From RGIG1681 sp045650505 (GTDB lineage: Bacteria; Bacillota; Clostridia; Christensenellales; UBA1242): a stretch of DNA of 46,444 nucleotides. Of the stretch, positions 8,914 through 16,378 are shown one piece after another. A program made the translations under genes and the position numbers. Below the pieces are notes generated by a model. It searched no databases, was not told where the DNA came from, and was given only the letters and a program-made list of their open reading frames with translations. The stretch is taken from assembly GCA_045650505.1 (NCBI GenBank), contig JAZRRE010000014.1, forward strand, positions 1 through 46,444. Reading direction: 5' to 3'. Each line of letters begins with the position of its first letter. Position 1 is the stretch's first letter.

Positions 8914-8942
8914 ATTATATCATAACAAAAAAATAAAATCAA
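8914..8942 (-). promoter_or_regulatory. Strong promoter of rplS
   Basis: TTGATT (8937-8942), 17-nt spacer, perfect TATAAT (8914-8919) on the minus strand. The same -35 hexamer and spacing recur at the tRNA-Leu promoter. Confidence 0.85.
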
Positions 8943-8974
8943 GTGCTTTTTCATATTTTTTTAATTATAATAAA

Positions 8975-9472
8975 TTAACAGCAAAACGAATTTTCAATAT
9001 ATGTAATTTTATTATAATCAACACTTGCAACATCAAAACGAACCTGCATACCCTCAAACTGCTTCATTTGTGTTAAATATTTTGCACCACGAATCAAATG
9101 ACTTCTTTTTTTTAGGTCAATACACTCACAACCCTTTCCAAATCTGTCATCTGCTCTTGATTTAACTTCGGTAATAACAAGCAGGTCTTTAACTGTTGAT
9201 TTTGTGTTTTTTATGTTATTTTTTAATAACTTAATTTTTGCTTTGATTTTATCTTTTTTCTTATCTGTTTTCAATTTTTCTTTAAGTTCAATAATCTTCT
9301 CTTTTGTATCTAACTCTAAATTCTTTAACTGAATTTTTTTTGGTAAAATTGCAACAATATCAAGTTCAAAACCACGATCAGCAAAATTGGTATAAATAAT
9401 TTTATATCCTGCCTTTTTCATATATTCTTGAGCCAATTGCTCACCATATTTCCAAGTATCATCATTAAACAT
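8975..9472 (-). CDS. yraN: YraN/UPF0102 family nuclease-like protein with a large insertion
   Basis: UPF0102 proteins have an endonuclease-like fold and stand next to rnhB in many genomes, as here (12-nt gap). Family motifs are visible: GEQLAQEYMKKAGYKII, then GFELDIVA with E36 and D38, then ITEVKSR with E102 and K104, FGKG and a C-terminal RFDVASVDY. In the family the D and the ExK lie about 14 residues apart. Here they are 64 apart because of a lysine-rich, coiled-coil-like segment (about residues 43-97). The reading frame is open and the catalytic residues are kept, so the gene looks functional but atypical. It ends in two cysteines. Confidence 0.85.
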   Translation of the reverse strand: MFNDDTWKYGEQLAQEYMKKAGYKIIYTNFADRGFELDIVAILPKKIQLKNLELDTKEKIIELKEKLKTDKKKDKIKAKIKLLKNNIKNTKSTVKDLLVITEVKSRADDRFGKGCECIDLKKRSHLIRGAKYLTQMKQFEGMQVRFDVASVDYNKITYIENSFCC

Positions 9473-9483
9473 AAAAACTTTTC

Positions 9484-10110
9484 CTAATCTAAAAACTTTA
9501 AAAATGAGAGCCTGTGATATTCACATGGTCCAATTTCTTTAAGTGCTTCAATGTGAGCCCTTGTTCCATAACCCTTGTGTTTTTCAAAACCATATTCTGG
9601 ATATTTTTTTGCAATTTCACACATAAAATTATCACGTGTTACTTTAGCTAAAATGCTTGCACATCCAATCAAATACGATAGCACGTCACCTTTAATTATT
9701 CCACGAATAGGCACATTTATATCTAACTTTGAAATAGCATCAACTAAAACAACGTCTGGCTTTAATGTTAAACTTTCCACAGCTTTTTTCATACAAAGTT
9801 TTGTTGCTTCTAAAATGTTGATTTCATCAATTTTATTTTCATCAACCATTTCAACCGAATAAGCTATTGCCTTCTCTTTTATAACTTCAAAAAGTTCGTT
9901 TCTCTTTTTTTCTGAAATCTTTTTGCTATCATCAATACCCTCAATAATATCATCAAGAGGCATAATAACGCAAGCAACACAAACAGGTCCCGCAAGTGGT
10001 CCACGACCAACTTCGTCCATTCCTGCAATTAAAAAATTACCTTTTTCTTGTTCTTGTTTTTCAAACTTAAGTTTATCAACAAACTCTTTTTCTTTTTTTA
10101 TTCTTGCCAT
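9484..10110 (-). CDS. rnhB: Ribonuclease HII
   Basis: Cleaves RNA in RNA-DNA hybrids, including single ribonucleotides in DNA. The 208-aa protein has the class signature: GMDEVGRGPLAGPV (catalytic D and E), DSKKIS, VLVDA and ASILAKVTRD, followed by EYGFEKHKGYGT and the H of YHRLSF. A charged N-terminal extension of about 28 residues precedes the core. It follows the DUF84 fragment by 12 nt and precedes yraN, within the rimM-trmD-rbgA operon. Confidence 0.96.
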   Translation of the reverse strand: MARIKKEKEFVDKLKFEKQEQEKGNFLIAGMDEVGRGPLAGPVCVACVIMPLDDIIEGIDDSKKISEKKRNELFEVIKEKAIAYSVEMVDENKIDEINILEATKLCMKKAVESLTLKPDVVLVDAISKLDINVPIRGIIKGDVLSYLIGCASILAKVTRDNFMCEIAKKYPEYGFEKHKGYGTRAHIEALKEIGPCEYHRLSFLKFLD

Positions 10111-10122
10111 AAATTTTGCCTT

Positions 10123-10419
10123 TTATTTCCAAATTTCATCATTTACAAACTTTGTTAATGCCATTTCAAATGCAAGTTCAGTAAGGTCAATTCTAGTCAC
10201 AACACTGTGCGTAAGCAACTGAATTCCACCACCCCTGCTTCGCAAATCTTCTGCATCAAAAATTTCATCCATCAAACTTCCAAGCCCAATTTCTTTAATC
10301 TTTTCAACATACTTCTCTGGAACAGGAAAAGCAGGACTTGCCGAAACACTTTGATTGCCATTTTTGTCTTCAACAACAGCAATGTTTATAATCATCCAAC
10401 TATCAAGTGCATTTGTCAT
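10123..10419 (-). CDS. C-terminal half of a DUF84 (YjjX-like) NTPase, N-terminally truncated
   Basis: The 98-aa product aligns with the C-terminal half of the inosine/xanthosine triphosphatase family DUF84: a short N-terminal block, then SPAFPVPEKYVEKI, LGSLMDEIF, GGGIQLLT, VTRIDL, and a final NDEIW. Full-length members have about 170-180 aa. The missing N-terminal part should carry nucleotide-binding residues. Upstream of the ATG the frame encodes NIESG, which is also a family motif (IExG), preceded directly by an in-frame TGA only 25 nt after the rbgA stop. The simplest reading is a deletion remnant. It may still be translated, as GAGAG lies before the ATG, but catalysis is doubtful. Confidence 0.6.
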   Translation of the reverse strand: MTNALDSWMIINIAVVEDKNGNQSVSASPAFPVPEKYVEKIKEIGLGSLMDEIFDAEDLRSRGGGIQLLTHSVVTRIDLTELAFEMALTKFVNDEIWK

Positions 10420-10446
10420 TCCACTCTCAATATTTCATAAATTCAC

Positions 10447-11313
10447 CTATTCAAGAGTAATTTTTCCAAACTTTCCATTTCTAAATTCTGTAATAAAAGT
10501 TCTTCCAGCCCTTTCATAATCAATTTCATTTCCACGCATAATAAAACCACGTTTTAAACAAATTCTATCATAAAGTTCAATAAATTCTTCAAACTGAAAA
10601 TCAACATCATATTTCTCTTTGACAATGTTTGGATATTTCTCAAATAAAATTTGCATAAGTTCGAAACCAAGGTCTGTCATATCAAACTCCTTATCTGAAA
10701 GTGACCCCACATAAGCAAGATTTCTTGATAATCCATCATCAAACTTTGGCCATAAAACACCAGGTGTATCAAGAAGCATAAACATATCATCAATTTTTAT
10801 CCATTGATTTACACGAGTAACGCCAGCAATATTTCCTGTTGTTGCTTTTCGAACACCTGCAAGCATATTGATTAAAGTGCTCTTTCCTGTGTTTGGAACA
10901 CCAAGCACCAAAACCTTATAAGTTGCTGTCATTTGCTTTTCTTTATGTCTTTCAATCTTTTCTTTTAAAACAGTTTTAAGAGCAGTTTTTACTGCATTTT
11001 TGAAAGTTGCATTATTGCTTGAAACAAGAATAGTTGTTTTTCCTGATTCAATAAACTCTCTTTGAATTTCTGCAACACGCCTGTCATCAGCTAAATCCAT
11101 TTTATTAAAAACATAAATAATTGGCTTGTTATGAACAATTTTATTTACATTAGGATTCATGCATGAAAAAGGTGCTCTTGCATCAAGCACATACAAAATA
11201 ACATCAGCAAGTTTAATTTTGTTATCTTCAATATCTTCAAGAGCAGATTTCATATGCCCCGGAAACCATTTTAAATTCTTTCTTGTATCACCTTTATTTA
11301 CAATATCTACCAT
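10447..11313 (-). CDS. rbgA: Ribosome biogenesis GTPase RbgA (YlqF)
   Basis: Circularly permuted GTPase needed for late 50S assembly. The 288-aa product shows the permuted motif order: G4 NKMD first, then G1 GVPNTGKST and G3 DTPGVLWP. The N-terminal WFPGHM box is typical of YlqF. The C-terminal RNA-binding-like domain ends in RTFITEFRNGKFGKITLE. AAAAAGGAA lies upstream of the ATG. Neighbours rnhB and trmD match the Bacillus order. The stop is followed almost at once by the truncated DUF84 gene. Confidence 0.95.
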   Translation of the reverse strand: MVDIVNKGDTRKNLKWFPGHMKSALEDIEDNKIKLADVILYVLDARAPFSCMNPNVNKIVHNKPIIYVFNKMDLADDRRVAEIQREFIESGKTTILVSSNNATFKNAVKTALKTVLKEKIERHKEKQMTATYKVLVLGVPNTGKSTLINMLAGVRKATTGNIAGVTRVNQWIKIDDMFMLLDTPGVLWPKFDDGLSRNLAYVGSLSDKEFDMTDLGFELMQILFEKYPNIVKEKYDVDFQFEEFIELYDRICLKRGFIMRGNEIDYERAGRTFITEFRNGKFGKITLE

Positions 11314-11316
11314 TTT

Positions 11317-11952
11317 CTAAAATTCCTTTTTCAAGAGAGCTAAAACTTTTTTAGCCCTTTCAATAAATTCTGATTTATTGTCAATTAAATCTTGAAGTTC
11401 TTTCAAAAACTTTTCATATTTGTCATCTTCAACATAAAATTTCTTAACAGCATAACCATTTCTTCCAAATTTTTTAATTGCATGAAGATATGAATGCTCA
11501 ATAAGTTCATCATCTGTTGAATTTGGTTCTTTGTTTTTTTGAAATCCCATTGAAGCACGCATATAATCATCAATATCAACTTTTCTATCCGCTGATGATA
11601 AAATTTTGCCATAAATATTTCGAGGAATATACTCAAGTGAAGACCTATGGTCAATAACTGCATCACGCATAATTTCAATTTGTTCAACACTAAAAAATTG
11701 TTTTAATTTTGAATCAGAATAAAGCCTTCCAGCTGACAAAATTTCATGAGTTTCTCTATCAATATGACAAGCAATATCATGATAACAAACAACTGTATAA
11801 AGCATATTTTCATCAACTTCATATTTTTTAGAAATGTCAAAAGCTCGCGTAAGAACATTGTTTATATGCACCAAGTTATGTCCTTTATCGTTAAGCTCAT
11901 ATTCTGGAAAAATTATTGATTCAATGTATTCTTTTAAATCTTGATTAATCAT
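11317..11952 (-). CDS. HD-domain phosphohydrolase
   Basis: A 211-aa protein with the HD metal-binding pattern: H29 in GHNLVHI, HD at 58-59 in VCYHDIAC, DHRSS near residue 102 and SSADRKVD. Such proteins hydrolyse phosphate esters of nucleotides or related metabolites; the substrate is not evident. The second half is helical and charged, with no partner domain. It lies between rbgA and an unknown gene in a translation-linked operon, 3 nt before rbgA, so it is co-expressed with ribosome maturation genes. Confidence 0.85.
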   Translation of the reverse strand: MINQDLKEYIESIIFPEYELNDKGHNLVHINNVLTRAFDISKKYEVDENMLYTVVCYHDIACHIDRETHEILSAGRLYSDSKLKQFFSVEQIEIMRDAVIDHRSSLEYIPRNIYGKILSSADRKVDIDDYMRASMGFQKNKEPNSTDDELIEHSYLHAIKKFGRNGYAVKKFYVEDDKYEKFLKELQDLIDNKSEFIERAKKVLALLKKEF

Positions 11953-11964
11953 AAATTATAAACT

Positions 11965-12372
11965 TTATCCTTTAACAATTTTCGCAATTTCACTCAAATT
12001 TTTTGAAAGTGAAATTATTTTTGAATCAATTTCAATTAACTTATTATCAACCGCAACAAAATTTGTGATTTGAATATTAGACAAATTCATCATCTTTTCA
12101 AGTTCATTTCTAATATAATGAAGCTGAACACAATGTGGAGATTTGTCAACAGATGCAAAAATTATATTTTGAATTTTGCCTGTTCGAATCATTCCACCTA
12201 TCTTTGTGATAGCCACATTAATATGGGTTTGCTCTAAACATAAGTCATAAATATTTTTGCTCATTTTTTCAAGTTGTTTATATGCCTTTGATTGAATATC
12301 TTTCAAACAACTTCCAACAATCACAATAGTTTCATCAACATCATAAATATTAGTTTTTAATAAATCTTTCAT
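11965..12372 (-). CDS. Conserved-looking protein of unknown function (SPHC motif)
   Basis: A 135-aa protein I cannot assign to a family. It looks like a compact alpha/beta protein: a strand near ETIVIVGSC, a long helix, then GGMIRTGKIQNIIFASVDK, an SPHCVQLHY motif and a final helical segment. The GGMIRTGK-type loop and the SPHC motif look conserved enough to suggest a binding site, with Cys and His that could hold metal or act in catalysis. No signal or membrane segment. AAAGGAT lies before the ATG. It is in the trmD-HD-rbgA operon. Confidence 0.7.
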   Translation of the reverse strand: MKDLLKTNIYDVDETIVIVGSCLKDIQSKAYKQLEKMSKNIYDLCLEQTHINVAITKIGGMIRTGKIQNIIFASVDKSPHCVQLHYIRNELEKMMNLSNIQITNFVAVDNKLIEIDSKIISLSKNLSEIAKIVKG

Positions 12373-12404
12373 AATTTATCCTTTTGTTATATAAATATAA
12401 TTAT

Positions 12405-13079
12405 TTATTTTTTATCAAGCAAATCTGGTCTTCTTTCTTTTGTAAGTTTTTCAGCCTGTTCTCTTCTCCATTTATCAACCTTTGCGTGGTCGCCAGAAAT
12501 CAACACTTCAGGAACTGAAATCCCCATAAACTCACGGGGCTTTGTGTATTGTGGATATTCTAAAAGATTATCTTTAAAAGTTTCAATCTCTGCAGATTCA
12601 TCACCACCTAAAACTCCATCAATAAGTCTTGAAACAGAATCAATCAAAACCATTGCAGGAAGTTCACCACCGGTAAGCACATAATCACCAATAGAAATTT
12701 CTTCATCAATAAGCAAATCTATAACTCTTTGGTCAACACCTTCATAATGCCCACAAAGTAAAATTAAATGGTTATATTTTGATAATCTTTTTGATTCTGT
12801 TTGATTAAACACTTTTCCCTTTGGGCTTAAATAAATTTTAAGCGCTTCTTTATATCCTTCAATGCTAGTGATTGCATCATAAATTGGCTGTGCCATCATA
12901 AGCATTCCAGGACCACCACCAAAAGTGTAATCATCGCATTTTTTGTGCTTATCTTTTGAAAAATCACGTATATTTATCACATTTATATCAATTTTTTGCG
13001 TTTTTGTTGCTCTTGAAATAATGCTTTCTTTCAGCGGTTCAAACATATTTGGAAAGAGCGTTAAAACATCAATTCTCAT
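12405..13079 (-). CDS. trmD: tRNA (guanine-37-N1)-methyltransferase TrmD
   Basis: SPOUT-class enzyme that methylates G37 of tRNAs to prevent frameshifting, using AdoMet. The 224-aa product has the signatures MRIDVLTLFPNMF, DYTFGGGPGMLM, LLCGHYEGVDQRV and IGDYVLTGGELPA, which form the knotted AdoMet site, and the conserved C-terminal LLEYPQYTKP block. The start lies 11 nt inside the end of rimM, with AAAGGAAG upstream, so the two are translationally coupled as in many bacteria. Confidence 0.97.
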   Translation of the reverse strand: MRIDVLTLFPNMFEPLKESIISRATKTQKIDINVINIRDFSKDKHKKCDDYTFGGGPGMLMMAQPIYDAITSIEGYKEALKIYLSPKGKVFNQTESKRLSKYNHLILLCGHYEGVDQRVIDLLIDEEISIGDYVLTGGELPAMVLIDSVSRLIDGVLGGDESAEIETFKDNLLEYPQYTKPREFMGISVPEVLISGDHAKVDKWRREQAEKLTKERRPDLLDKK

Positions 13080-13566
13080 AATCTGAAACTTCCTTTAATC
13101 GTTTTAAATTTATAACCATTTTCTTTTGTTTGTAATCAAAATTTACAATCAAATCTTTAACATTTGGAAACATAAGTTCTCTGCCATTTGTCATCATGCA
13201 AGTGATAACTTCTGCACTGCCATAATCTTGAACATCGGTAATTTCTCCAAGTTCAGTTTCATCTTCAAAAACAATTTTTGAACCCTTGAGGTCTTCAAAC
13301 AAAATTTTATCACCCATAACACTTCTATCAATATAAAGCATTTTGCCGATATATGTTTTTGCATCTTCAAGTTCAACGCCTTCAAGTTTCACAACCACAC
13401 CATCAGTGTTTTTGAATATTCTTGAAACCTTAAATATTTCACCTTTTTCATTTGATATCTCTTTAATTTTATTCGCGTCAAAATCTTTGTCATACTCTGT
13501 TTGCACTTTCATTTGACCAAGATATCCGTGAAGTTTAACAACTTTTCCAAGACAAATTTTTTCCAT
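13069..13566 (-). CDS. rimM: Ribosome maturation factor RimM
   Basis: Assists 30S head assembly and binds S19. The 165-aa product starts with the family motif CLGKVVKLHGYLGQMKV, has a barrel domain, and ends in the PRC-barrel half with LGEITDVQDYG and FPNVKDLIVNFD. Overlaps trmD by 11 nt. It begins directly at the end of the ygjV-like gene, so it depends on a promoter upstream of that gene. Confidence 0.95.
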   Translation of the reverse strand: MEKICLGKVVKLHGYLGQMKVQTEYDKDFDANKIKEISNEKGEIFKVSRIFKNTDGVVVKLEGVELEDAKTYIGKMLYIDRSVMGDKILFEDLKGSKIVFEDETELGEITDVQDYGSAEVITCMMTNGRELMFPNVKDLIVNFDYKQKKMVINLKRLKEVSDYEN

Positions 13567-14129
13567 TATACACCCTCAACCACTTCTTTAGTTTTTAAAT
13601 TTTTATCTCTTTCTTTTTTAAAATATATTATTGATGTAACTAACATAAAAATAAATAACATACCTTCTAATATAATTGCAAAAATTGATGCAATATAAAT
13701 GTAATATACAAAACCTAACAAACTTGAAATCAATCCTAAAATTTTATAAACTTTAATATTTTTTTGCCAAACTGAAATGGTAAAAATTATTGAAGCAACA
13801 ATCATAAATAAACTAAAAATTGAATCATAAGTAAATATTCCTGTAATAACTGATACAACCATTAATGTAATCAAAATAATCCAGTCATCAATAATATAGT
13901 TATCTAACACTTTTATCTTTTGTTGAATCAAGAATAAAAAGTTTCTAAAGACTGCGATAATAACAACTCCAAGCCCTGCCCAAGCACTAAGCAACGTATA
14001 GTGCATACCATTGCAAAACAATGCCAATAAATTAAAAAATAAAATCTTTGTTCTTTTTGTTGTTAAGTATGTCGCACCCGACATAATGTATGTTAAACAA
14101 ACAAATACTTGTGAAATAATATATGTCAT
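13566..14129 (-). CDS. YgjV-family inner-membrane protein
   Basis: A 187-aa integral membrane protein with five or six hydrophobic segments covering nearly the whole length and a positively charged C-terminal tail. The start ISQVFVCLTYIMSGATYLTTKR and the FCNGMHYTLLSAW region resemble the YgjV family, whose function is unknown. TAGGAG lies 6 nt before the ATG. It heads the rimM-trmD operon, where Bacillus has none, and shares at least one nucleotide with the rimM coding sequence. Confidence 0.75.
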   Translation of the reverse strand: MTYIISQVFVCLTYIMSGATYLTTKRTKILFFNLLALFCNGMHYTLLSAWAGLGVVIIAVFRNFLFLIQQKIKVLDNYIIDDWIILITLMVVSVITGIFTYDSIFSLFMIVASIIFTISVWQKNIKVYKILGLISSLLGFVYYIYIASIFAIILEGMLFIFMLVTSIIYFKKERDKNLKTKEVVEGV

Positions 14130-14148
14130 TACATTCTCCTACATTTTA

Positions 14149-14177
14149 ATTGTATCACAAAAAACACACGTAAACAA
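14149..14177 (-). promoter_or_regulatory. Promoter of the ygjV-rimM-trmD-rbgA-rnhB operon
   Basis: TTGTTT (14172-14177), 17-nt spacer, TACAAT (14149-14154) on the minus strand. No other terminator or strong promoter is seen until rplS, so the unit may span nine genes. Confidence 0.6.
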
Positions 14178-14185
14178 TTATTTTC

Positions 14186-14222
14186 AAACAAAAACACTTC
14201 CCGTTTTTCAAGGAAGTGTTTT
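14186..14222 (-). terminator. Intrinsic terminator after aspS
   Basis: An 11-bp perfect stem (14191-14201 with 14212-14222, loop of 10) followed on the minus strand by T-rich sequence, 10 nt after the aspS stop. Confidence 0.85.
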
Positions 14223-14231
14223 AATTTTTAA

Positions 14232-15968
14232 TTATTCTTCAATAAGTTTAATGTGAACATCACGAAGCAATTTTTCATCAACTGTGTTTGGAGCATTGCA
14301 AAGTGGGTCTTGAGCATTCTTATTCATTGGGAATGCATAAACATCACGAATAAATTCATTGTGAGTTAATAGCATCATAAGTCTGTCAAATCCAGGAGCA
14401 GAACCTGCGTGAGGAGGTGCACCATAAGAGAATGCGTTGTAAAGTGCTGGGAACTTATTTTCAACAACTTCTTTGCCATAGCCAGCAAGTTTGAAAAGTT
14501 CAACCATCATATCTTGATTATGGTTACGAACCGCACCAGACAAACTTTCATAACCATTGATAACAAGGTCATATTGATAAGCAAGTGTGCCAAATGGGTC
14601 TTTCTTGATTTCTTCAAGTGAACTTTGTGGAAGTGAGAATGGGTTGTGTGAGAATGCAATATTTCCCTCATCATCTTTCTCAAAGAATGGAAAGTCAACA
14701 ATCCAGCAGAATTTGTAATCATTTTCATCAATAAGTTCAAGTTCTTTTCCAAGTTCATTGCGAAGAACGTTTGTAAACTTAATTGCTTTTTCTTCTTCAT
14801 CAGCAACAAAGAAAACCGTATCCCCTGTTTCAAAGCCAACAAGTTTTTTAAGTTCTGCTTTTTCTTCTTCTGTTACAAATTTAGAAACACCAGCAGAAAG
14901 TTCATCATTTTCACCCACAACAAAATATGCAAGACCTTTTGCTTCTCTTGATTTTAAGAAATCAGTGAGTTTGTCATACCATTTTCTTGGTTTTGCACCA
15001 CCTGTTGAAGCCTTGATTGCTTTAATAGTTTTGTTTTGAAAAACGCTAAACGAAGTATTTTCAAACACTTTTGAAACATCAACAACCATAAGTGGGTTGC
15101 GAAGGTCAGGCTTATCAGTGCAATAATCACGCATTGCATCAGCATATTTAATTCTCTTAAATTCACTAATTTCAAAGTTTGCAAATTTTTTGAAAATTCC
15201 TCTATAAAGCCCTTCGATTACTTCAAAAACATCTTCTTGTGTTGCAAAAGCCATTTCCATATCAATTTGATAGAACTCTGTTGGACTTCTGTCTGCACGA
15301 GCATCTTCATCTCTAAAACATGGAGCGATTTGGAAATATCTGTCAACACCAGACACCATCAAAAGTTGCTTAAATTGTTGTGGTGCTTGTGGAAGCGCAT
15401 AAAACTTTCCTGGGTTAAGTCTTGATGGAACCAAGAAATCTCTTGCACCTTCTGGACTTGAAGCTGTAAGAATTGGTGTTTGAACTTCAAGGAAGTTTTG
15501 TTCGTGCATATAATTTCTAACAAACAAAAGCAAATCACTGCGAAGTTTGAGCATTTTTTGGTTATATTCTGCACGAAGGTCAAGATATCTATATTTAAGT
15601 CTAATATCTTCAGCAACCTTTTCACTATTTTTAATTTCAAAAGGAAGTTCTTTTGAGCATTTGCCAAGCATAACGATTGATTCAGCAACAACTTCAATAT
15701 CACCTGTTGGCATATTTTTGTTTTTGCTTTCACGTTCAACAACTTTTCCCTCAACTGAAATAACATCTTCTTTTGAAAGGGGAATAAACTCTTTGTTTAA
15801 AACAATTTGAGTTTTGCCATAAGTATCACGAAGAACCACAAATGTGAGTTCACCAAAATTTCTAATGGTGTCAACCCAACCAGCAAGTTTAACAGTTTTG
15901 CCAGCATCTTCAATTCTTAAACTTCCGTTATCAACATTTCTATATTTATTAATTGCAATTTTTTCCAT
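14232..15968 (-). CDS. aspS: Aspartyl-tRNA synthetase, bacterial type
   Basis: Class II synthetase charging tRNA-Asp. The 578-aa protein has an N-terminal OB-fold (AGWVDTIRNFG), class II motif 2 (FRDEDARADRSPTEFYQID), an inserted GAD domain in the middle, which marks the bacterial form, and motif 3 GFDRLMML. Length is typical. An AAGGAC site lies about 8 nt upstream. It is a single-gene unit with its own promoter and terminator, placed between khpA and rimM, genes that are neighbours in many Firmicutes. Confidence 0.97.
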   Translation of the reverse strand: MEKIAINKYRNVDNGSLRIEDAGKTVKLAGWVDTIRNFGELTFVVLRDTYGKTQIVLNKEFIPLSKEDVISVEGKVVERESKNKNMPTGDIEVVAESIVMLGKCSKELPFEIKNSEKVAEDIRLKYRYLDLRAEYNQKMLKLRSDLLLFVRNYMHEQNFLEVQTPILTASSPEGARDFLVPSRLNPGKFYALPQAPQQFKQLLMVSGVDRYFQIAPCFRDEDARADRSPTEFYQIDMEMAFATQEDVFEVIEGLYRGIFKKFANFEISEFKRIKYADAMRDYCTDKPDLRNPLMVVDVSKVFENTSFSVFQNKTIKAIKASTGGAKPRKWYDKLTDFLKSREAKGLAYFVVGENDELSAGVSKFVTEEEKAELKKLVGFETGDTVFFVADEEEKAIKFTNVLRNELGKELELIDENDYKFCWIVDFPFFEKDDEGNIAFSHNPFSLPQSSLEEIKKDPFGTLAYQYDLVINGYESLSGAVRNHNQDMMVELFKLAGYGKEVVENKFPALYNAFSYGAPPHAGSAPGFDRLMMLLTHNEFIRDVYAFPMNKNAQDPLCNAPNTVDEKLLRDVHIKLIEE

Positions 15969-15999
15969 AAGTTAAGTCCTTTTTAAAATTTACATATAA

Positions 16000-16028
16000 A
16001 ATATATCACACCCACCAAATTTTATCAA
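16000..16028 (-). promoter_or_regulatory. Promoter of aspS
   Basis: TTGATA (16023-16028), 17-nt spacer, TATATT (16000-16005) on the minus strand. Confidence 0.7.
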
Positions 16029-16040
16029 TGTTTTTAGAAT

Positions 16041-16067
16041 AAAAAAAATAAGGCAAATGCCTTATTT
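16041..16067 (-). terminator. Intrinsic terminator after the Xre regulator
   Basis: A 9-bp perfect stem (16046-16054 with 16059-16067, loop of 4) that includes the stop codon, followed on the minus strand by a T-run. Confidence 0.85.
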
Positions 16068-16286
16068 AAAAGATTTCATATCTATTTCAAATATTTCATT
16101 AGGTGTCAAATCTAAAATTTCACAAATCTTTATAATTTGCTCATAATTGAGTTCAAACACCCCATTTTCAAATCTACTATATTGTTGCTGTGTCATACGA
16201 AAAATTTGAGCAACTTGATTTTGAGTCAACCCTTTTAACTTTCTCGCTTCTTTAATATTATTACCCACAATCTTTGCAATATCCAT
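16062..16286 (-). CDS. Xre-family (Cro/CI-type) transcriptional regulator
   Basis: A 74-aa protein that is little more than one helix-turn-helix domain: ARKLKGLTQNQVAQIF, then MTQQQYSRFENG as the recognition helix, then the family's ending LDLTPNEIF. No other domain. The gene is divergent from a zinc-ribbon membrane protein. Its -10 TATAAT lies only 5 nt before the ATG, so the mRNA should be leaderless, and no Shine-Dalgarno is present; this is known for some phage-type repressors. A palindrome overlapping that promoter matches one in the divergent promoter, so it probably represses both (inference). Confidence 0.88.
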   Translation of the reverse strand: MDIAKIVGNNIKEARKLKGLTQNQVAQIFRMTQQQYSRFENGVFELNYEQIIKICEILDLTPNEIFEIDMKSFK

Positions 16287-16291
16287 ATTAA

Positions 16292-16314
16292 ATTATATAT
16301 CACAATGTGATGTA
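16292..16314 (-). promoter_or_regulatory. Operator O2 overlapping the Xre promoter
   Basis: The -10 TATAAT is at 16292-16297 (minus strand). An imperfect palindrome, TATATCA-caatg-TGATGTA (16296-16314), overlaps it and differs from operator O1 at one arm position. No good -35 is visible. A bound repressor would block its own transcription. Confidence 0.6.
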
Positions 16315-16320
16315 AAATAC

Positions 16321-16349
16321 TTGCATTACATCACTTTATGATGTATTAT
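16321..16349 (+). promoter_or_regulatory. Promoter of the zinc-ribbon membrane gene with operator O1 in its spacer
   Basis: TTGCAT (16321-16326), 17-nt spacer, TATTAT (16344-16349). A perfect palindrome, TACATCA-cttta-TGATGTA (16327-16345), fills the spacer, so binding there would exclude RNA polymerase. Confidence 0.7.
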
Positions 16350-16378
16350 TAATTTATTAAATCAAAGGAGGAATTTTT

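Noticed and set aside
16300..16345. TGTGA-type palindrome as a CRP site
   Set aside because: The repeated TGATGTA arms and 5-nt spacing match each other better than a CRP site, and an Xre gene is adjacent.
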